12,041 nucleotides of DNA, taken from contig RXOD01005907.1 of NCBI GenBank assembly GCA_005223375.1, forward strand, positions 1 to 12,041, given 5' to 3'. The translations under genes were made by a program, and so were the position numbers. Below are positions 8,917 through 12,041 of the stretch, in pieces. This DNA comes from Amoebophrya sp. AT5.2 (Eukaryota; Sar; Dinophyceae; Syndiniales; Amoebophryaceae). How positions within the stretch are numbered: position 1 is the stretch's first letter; each line of letters opens with the position of its first letter. The notes beneath the pieces were generated by a model, which had not been told where the DNA came from, did not search any database, and was given only the letters and a program-made list of their open reading frames with translations.

Positions 8917-8931
8917 TAAAGAAGAAAGGGT
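8911..8931 (-). promoter_or_regulatory. possible 3' splice acceptor just before the large gene
   Basis: On the minus strand a pyrimidine tract (CCCTTTCTTCTTTAA) ends in TGGAG 11 nt before the exon A ATG. It could be a cis-intron or trans-spliced-leader acceptor; trans-splicing is known in dinoflagellates. A transcript starting after this AG would lose the upstream out-of-frame ATG and use 8900 as its first ATG. A second pyrimidine-rich acceptor-like run (TGCTTTTTCCTCTTGC) lies further upstream, near 8990. Weak evidence. Confidence 0.25.
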
Positions 8932-9233
8932 TCCACTTGCGCAAGGCAACAAAAACTGCGACTGTGACCGTGATCTTCAACAAAGCAAGAGGAAAAAGCA
9001 ATCAATGCAAGAATTACTCGCCGCTGCGGCTGCCCCTACTTTTTAGCTACTTACTCCAGCTCCACAAGTCGACGCACCAGCACGGGCGCAATGAGAGAAC
9101 GAGAACGACGCGAACGGCATCGTGGTGGGCGCATGGGAAAATCTACCAAAAACGGCAGCTCCGAGAATGCGCACGATGCGATTGTCACCCGCAGGGCGAG
9201 ATAAAGTTTGTTACAGATAGATTAGAAAAATAT

Positions 9234-9291
9234 GTAGGTGGCAGTCTGCTAACTTGTACTCGTATATGCTCTGTCTGTTTGTTATTGAAAG
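9234..9291 (+). other. intron-like signature (plus strand)
   Basis: GTAGGT at 9234 is followed by CTAAC at 9249-9253 and a T-rich run ending GAAAG at 9291. No AG intervenes between the CTAAC and that acceptor. The donor is close to the branch candidate. Only one upstream frame is open, and it would stop two codons after splicing, so a coding role is doubtful. Confidence 0.15.
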
Positions 9292-9494
9292 AATAGTTGA
9301 CTTCTGCTGCGACAGGAGCCTGCCGTCGACATGCTACGCGGTCCACGAGATGATCCTTGCATGAGAAAAATCGTGACGGCAAGATCGCAAAACGCAAGCC
9401 GTGCAGCACGACGGACGACGAGCGACGACCGAAACTACAACTAAAAATGAGCAAGACTTAAAGCACATCTGCTCGACGTCCTCCTCTTGATTTA

Positions 9495-9520
9495 TTCCAA
9501 AAGTTTTATTTTTTTTGGAA
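9495..9520. repeat. 8-bp perfect hairpin with T-rich loop
   Basis: TTCCAAAA at 9495-9502 pairs with TTTTGGAA at 9513-9520 across a 10-nt T-rich loop. The 8-bp palindrome GGCCGGCC follows at 9526-9533. On the minus strand the hairpin is next to AATAAA, so it could take part in 3' end formation of the upstream gene. That is inference. Confidence 0.4.
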
Positions 9521-9818
9521 GACCCGGCCGGCCTTCTTTCTGATCGAGCGGCGTAAGCATGAGCGTCGGAGATCCGGAGACTCATCCTCGGCGTCGCCGT
9601 TGTTGCGGTGATTTTGGTATCAGAAGTACATGCGATTTCGATTTGCATTTCTTTTCCTATTCCTTTTTTTTCCGGCAAAAAAATGAAAATCTTGGAGTTG
9701 ATCTTGGTTCCACCTCCACGGTTTTTTCAACGACCTCCCACAGATAGGAATCAAAGTCCATCTTCTCCTCGTCCTCGTCTTCGAGAGTCATAGTGATAGT
9801 GGTGCTAGCAATAGCAAG

Positions 9819-9931
9819 GTAAAGTCCTCTTTATTGATCTTAAAATTGTAATTTGTAATTCTTGATTCCTTGGCTACACTAACACTGGCTTCTTGATCAT
9901 CTCCTGTGTGTTTTCTTCAATCTGATGAAAG
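9819..9931 (+). other. intron-like signature (plus strand)
   Basis: The donor AAG|GTAAAGT at 9819 is a near-consensus 5' splice site. A/T-rich sequence follows, then CTAAC at 9879-9883, a pyrimidine-biased run (CTCCTGTGTGTTTTCTTC) and the acceptor GAAAG at 9931, the first AG after the branch candidate. The upstream plus frame is open from about 9701 and would stop a few codons after splicing; AATAAA follows at 10021. This may mark the last intron of an unannotated plus-strand transcript, or a chance match. Confidence 0.25.
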
Positions 9932-10082
9932 AACGAGCCACACAAATAACGGCGGAGTTGGATCGATGACTCCACCTGTCGTGCTCTATTCGATCGTAGT
10001 CGATCATCTCTCTGACGAAAAATAAAACCGTTCAGCTGATAAACCACGCAGAGGAGACTAAAACAAACTTTCGACTCGGTTC

Positions 10083-12017
10083 TTAAGCTTGTTGGATAAC
10101 ATCCAGTTTCTGTGACTTTTGTTGTCTCGTGAGCGTTTTCCTCGTTCTTGCTTCCGCACAGGACGCCGTCGGAAGATTGCCTCCCGAGGTGGGCTGTAGA
10201 GGTGGCCAGGCGGAAGCACGAGGATGAACGCCAACTACCGTTTCAACAGCAGGGTGCTGAGGAGATTCCATCAAGAAAGGAGAGCTCAGCCTGGGAATGG
10301 ACAGCGCCCGCTGCCGGAAGTTCTCGAGGAAAGCTCCTGCCGCGCTCTGGGTCTGCGTCCTCTGGTGCAGCTGGAGGTCCTGCGAAGACGTCGTGGTCCA
10401 CGTCGAACTCGAGGGAGTAGCTGCTGAGTAGTTTGTTGTTCCATTACGTCCAGCATTTGCGATGCTGTTGTTGGGGTCGACTACAGCACCGGCGTGTCGG
10501 TTTTGGTTCGTAATCGAATGCGAACCGAATGCCAAAACTTTGCTGACATCCCCTTCCAGCAGGCTTTCTGTCGGGGAAGTGCCCGACGAAGTCCTGTAAC
10601 TGCGGGTGCTCATGGCGCTGGTCGTGGCTGAAGATGCTGGTGCCGGCGCGCCAAAACTAGCCCTGCGTCCAGAAGCATCCACGACGACTCTTTCGTTCCT
10701 TGATGATGATGCCCCCCGTGGCCCCTTCGTACTGCATTTGCTTTTTCCTCCAACTGCAACGCCAGCTCCTGCACTAGAAACTGGCAGTCGCGGCGGCCTC
10801 GCTTTCTGCGAAGTCGTAGCCGCGCGGCCTCCGTTTGCGTTCATTTGCCCTGTCGACACGGGAGGAGCAGGGGCCGGACGAGTGACGGGCTCGATGGAAT
10901 TGGAAGCGGTCCGTCGTGACTGTGCGACCGATGACGAAAGAGCGCCGCCAGTTGTAGTAGCGGTAGGGATAAAGGCTGCAGTTGCAGAGCCGGAAGCGCG
11001 GAGGTGGTACTGGTGCTGGTATGGCTCTCGTGCTACGGTCGCAGCTGGCAGCGGTCGCGGAGGTACCCCACCTGCTGCACTTCGTGTCGTAAAATCGTAT
11101 CCCTGACTCCCCGGCCCTCGCGCGCGAGATGAAGCAACAAGCATGCCTCCAGGCCTCGCAGGCGGCTGTGCTGACGAAGACATAGGCGTTCCGCGGGGAT
11201 GGAGGGTGGCCAGTGGGGGTGTCGCTGCCGCACTTACGGGATACTTCTGCATCTGCTGCACCTGCAGTTGCGGGGAAAATAAAGTAGCCGGCGGTGCGGC
11301 CGCTACTGGCGGGGAGTATACAATGGACTGGCCGACTCCAGCATGCAGCGCAAACGGAGACATCAGCCCAGTCCTGGGAACAGCAGGAGCACAGGTCGCG
11401 GGGGGACCGGGGCGGAAATAATTGTACGGCAGAACCGGGGATCCTGCTCCCGCGTGAGTAGAAGAACTTTCGTCCTGTAGTCTACAACAGGAGGACGAGC
11501 CGAGTAATGCGTCTCCTGGTCCTGGGTCACTGACGCGCTCAACGGATGACTGGCGTCTCGATGTCGTGCCCGCACCTCCTATTCTGGTCTTCGGTTTTGA
11601 TTTATCGCTCGAACTCCTCCTCCTGCTCCTTGTCCTGTTGGCCGGAAAGTAGCCGTCCTCACCACGACTCTCACTTCTGCTGTTGCTGTTACAACTCCTG
11701 TTGCCTTCATTCCCCTGAACAGGAGAAGGCTCCTCTCGTCCGCCGGCTTTCGACTTACGCCACTGCTCCACGCCATCGGACAGTCGGCCGATGGAACTCG
11801 TGCGACGAGGGGGTCTGCTGGATGCAGGTGAAGGCGGGGGGAACAACGGGACGCTCCTTCGCACAGAAGATGCCGGCTCGTCGTCTGGTCCTTTTGCTTT
11901 TCCCTCCTCGGAAGGAACGGCGCAGCAGCTGCCTCGCCGACTCCCGTCGATGCTGCTCGCTCGGGATCGAATCTTCCCTACCTCGCGGCTCACGGCACGA
12001 GAAATAACCCCGTGCAT
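10083..12017 (-). CDS. Ser/Thr/Pro/Ala-rich disordered protein with repeated RRxS motifs
   Basis: I do not recognise this protein. The frame has 644 codons, from the ATG at 12015-12017 to a TAA at 10083-10085. An in-frame TAG directly abuts the ATG upstream (12018-12020), so the start is well defined unless an intron ends there. Almost the whole length is low complexity. Residues 1-160 are rich in Arg and Ser and hold R-R-x-S at 27-30 (RRGS), 71-74 (RRTS), 133-136 (RRSS) and 154-157 (RRQS); a fifth is at 451-454 (RRAS). These match the consensus of PKA-like basophilic kinases. The middle (about 195-400) is Pro/Ala/Thr-rich with short Gln/Tyr patches (QVQQMQKYP, EPYQHQYHL). The C-terminus is basic and Gln-rich (TLTRQQKSQKL). 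I see no signal peptide, membrane segment or Cys cluster. It points the same way as the large gene about 1.2 kb downstream. A kinase-regulated scaffold or RNA-associated protein would fit this composition, but that is a guess. Confidence 0.68.
   Translation of the reverse strand: MHGVISRAVSREVGKIRSRASSIDGSRRGSCCAVPSEEGKAKGPDDEPASSVRRSVPLFPPPSPASSRPPRRTSSIGRLSDGVEQWRKSKAGGREEPSPVQGNEGNRSCNSNSRSESRGEDGYFPANRTRSRRRSSSDKSKPKTRIGGAGTTSRRQSSVERVSDPGPGDALLGSSSCCRLQDESSSTHAGAGSPVLPYNYFRPGPPATCAPAVPRTGLMSPFALHAGVGQSIVYSPPVAAAPPATLFSPQLQVQQMQKYPVSAAATPPLATLHPRGTPMSSSAQPPARPGGMLVASSRARGPGSQGYDFTTRSAAGGVPPRPLPAATVAREPYQHQYHLRASGSATAAFIPTATTTGGALSSSVAQSRRTASNSIEPVTRPAPAPPVSTGQMNANGGRAATTSQKARPPRLPVSSAGAGVAVGGKSKCSTKGPRGASSSRNERVVVDASGRRASFGAPAPASSATTSAMSTRSYRTSSGTSPTESLLEGDVSKVLAFGSHSITNQNRHAGAVVDPNNSIANAGRNGTTNYSAATPSSSTWTTTSSQDLQLHQRTQTQSAAGAFLENFRQRALSIPRLSSPFLMESPQHPAVETVVGVHPRASAWPPLQPTSGGNLPTASCAEARTRKTLTRQQKSQKLDVIQQA
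10500..10538. repeat. imperfect inverted repeat inside the 644-residue gene
   Basis: GTTTTGG and TTCG at 10500-10510 can pair with CGAA and CCAAAAC at 10521-10538. The loop is TAATCGAATG and the right arm carries an inserted CCGAATG-type bulge. It lies within coding sequence and may be coincidental. Confidence 0.3.
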
Positions 12018-12041
12018 CTATGACGGGCTATGCGTTTTCAT
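12018..12041 (-). other. eight-codon frame abutting the 644-residue CDS
   Basis: From the right edge the minus strand reads ATG and six more sense codons, then TAG, directly followed by the ATG of the CDS in the same frame. It could be a minimal upstream ORF, the end of a longer frame cut by the window edge, or intron sequence ending in ATAG. The window is too short here to decide. Confidence 0.3.

Larger units (their letters stand above)
8919..10082. other. intergenic region between the two minus-strand genes
   Basis: This stretch should hold the 3' UTR of the 10083-12017 gene and the promoter and 5' UTR of the large gene. It is less GC-rich than its surroundings and has T8 runs at about 9509-9516 and 9664-9671. 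On the minus strand AATAAA occurs at 9830-9835 and 9491-9496, possible poly(A) signals for the upstream gene. On the plus strand AATAAA occurs at 10021-10026. Open frames of up to about 120 codons exist on both strands, but the longest begin at TTG and none has recognisable content. A minus frame from an ATG at 9648 to 9334 would encode about 104 residues, probably by chance. Confidence 0.5.

Noticed and set aside
8937..9296. Plus-strand frame of about 119 codons in the intergenic region
   Set aside because: It begins at TTG, has no recognisable content, and no convincing ATG in frame near the start.
9185..9678. Overlapping minus-strand frames of 89 and 114 codons in the intergenic region
   Set aside because: Both begin at TTG, overlap each other in different frames, and lie where a 3' UTR is expected.
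9992..10005. GATCG-TAGT-CGATC mini hairpin
   Set aside because: A 5-bp stem is too short to mean much in a region with several GATC repeats.
1..12041. Bacterial or phage operon, CRISPR array, insertion sequence, tRNA or rRNA
   Set aside because: I found no Shine-Dalgarno-spaced genes, no regular repeat-spacer array, no transposase or reverse-transcriptase motifs, no terminal repeats, and no tRNA A/B boxes or rRNA-like stretches.

Overview
The window reads as nuclear DNA of a protist. It is GC-rich, gene-dense on one strand, and dominated by very long, low-complexity open frames rich in Ser, Gly, Pro, Ala, Arg and Glu. There are no bacterial operons, Shine-Dalgarno sites or phage/IS genes. 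A 61-nt GT-AG intron fits the reading phase between the two largest open frames. The style (huge disordered proteins, co-directional genes, short introns) suggests an alveolate such as a dinoflagellate or syndinian, or a coccidian-like lineage. That assignment is a guess from texture, because I recognise no orthologue.

Layout, left to right. 1-493 has no convincing gene and should hold the 3' flank of the large gene. 494-8900 (minus) is best read as one gene. Exon A (8900-3913) and exon B (3851-494) are joined by the intron 3912-3852 into a protein of about 2,781 residues. Its N-terminal part has one strongly hydrophobic segment that could be a signal anchor, or a signal peptide if Met89 is the start. 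The middle is long and disordered, with a few compact patches. The C-terminal third carries two Cys clusters, one with CPxC-x20-CPxC zinc-ribbon spacing. About 8901-10082 is a less GC-rich intergenic stretch with T-runs, a hairpin, a possible 3' splice site before the large gene, and two intron-like signatures on the plus strand. 10083-12017 (minus) is a 644-residue Ser/Thr/Pro/Ala-rich protein with five R-R-x-S basophilic-kinase motifs, lying head-to-tail upstream of the large gene.

No enzyme, transport, defence or mobile-element domain could be identified, and I see no evidence of a complete new system. The points most worth checking are the intron fusing two giant frames, the candidate zinc-ribbon, the start and topology of the large protein, an alternative-frame segment at 7715-8149 that looks more coding-like than the frame containing it, and plus-strand intron signatures in the intergenic region. 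Whether the two genes work together cannot be judged from sequence.
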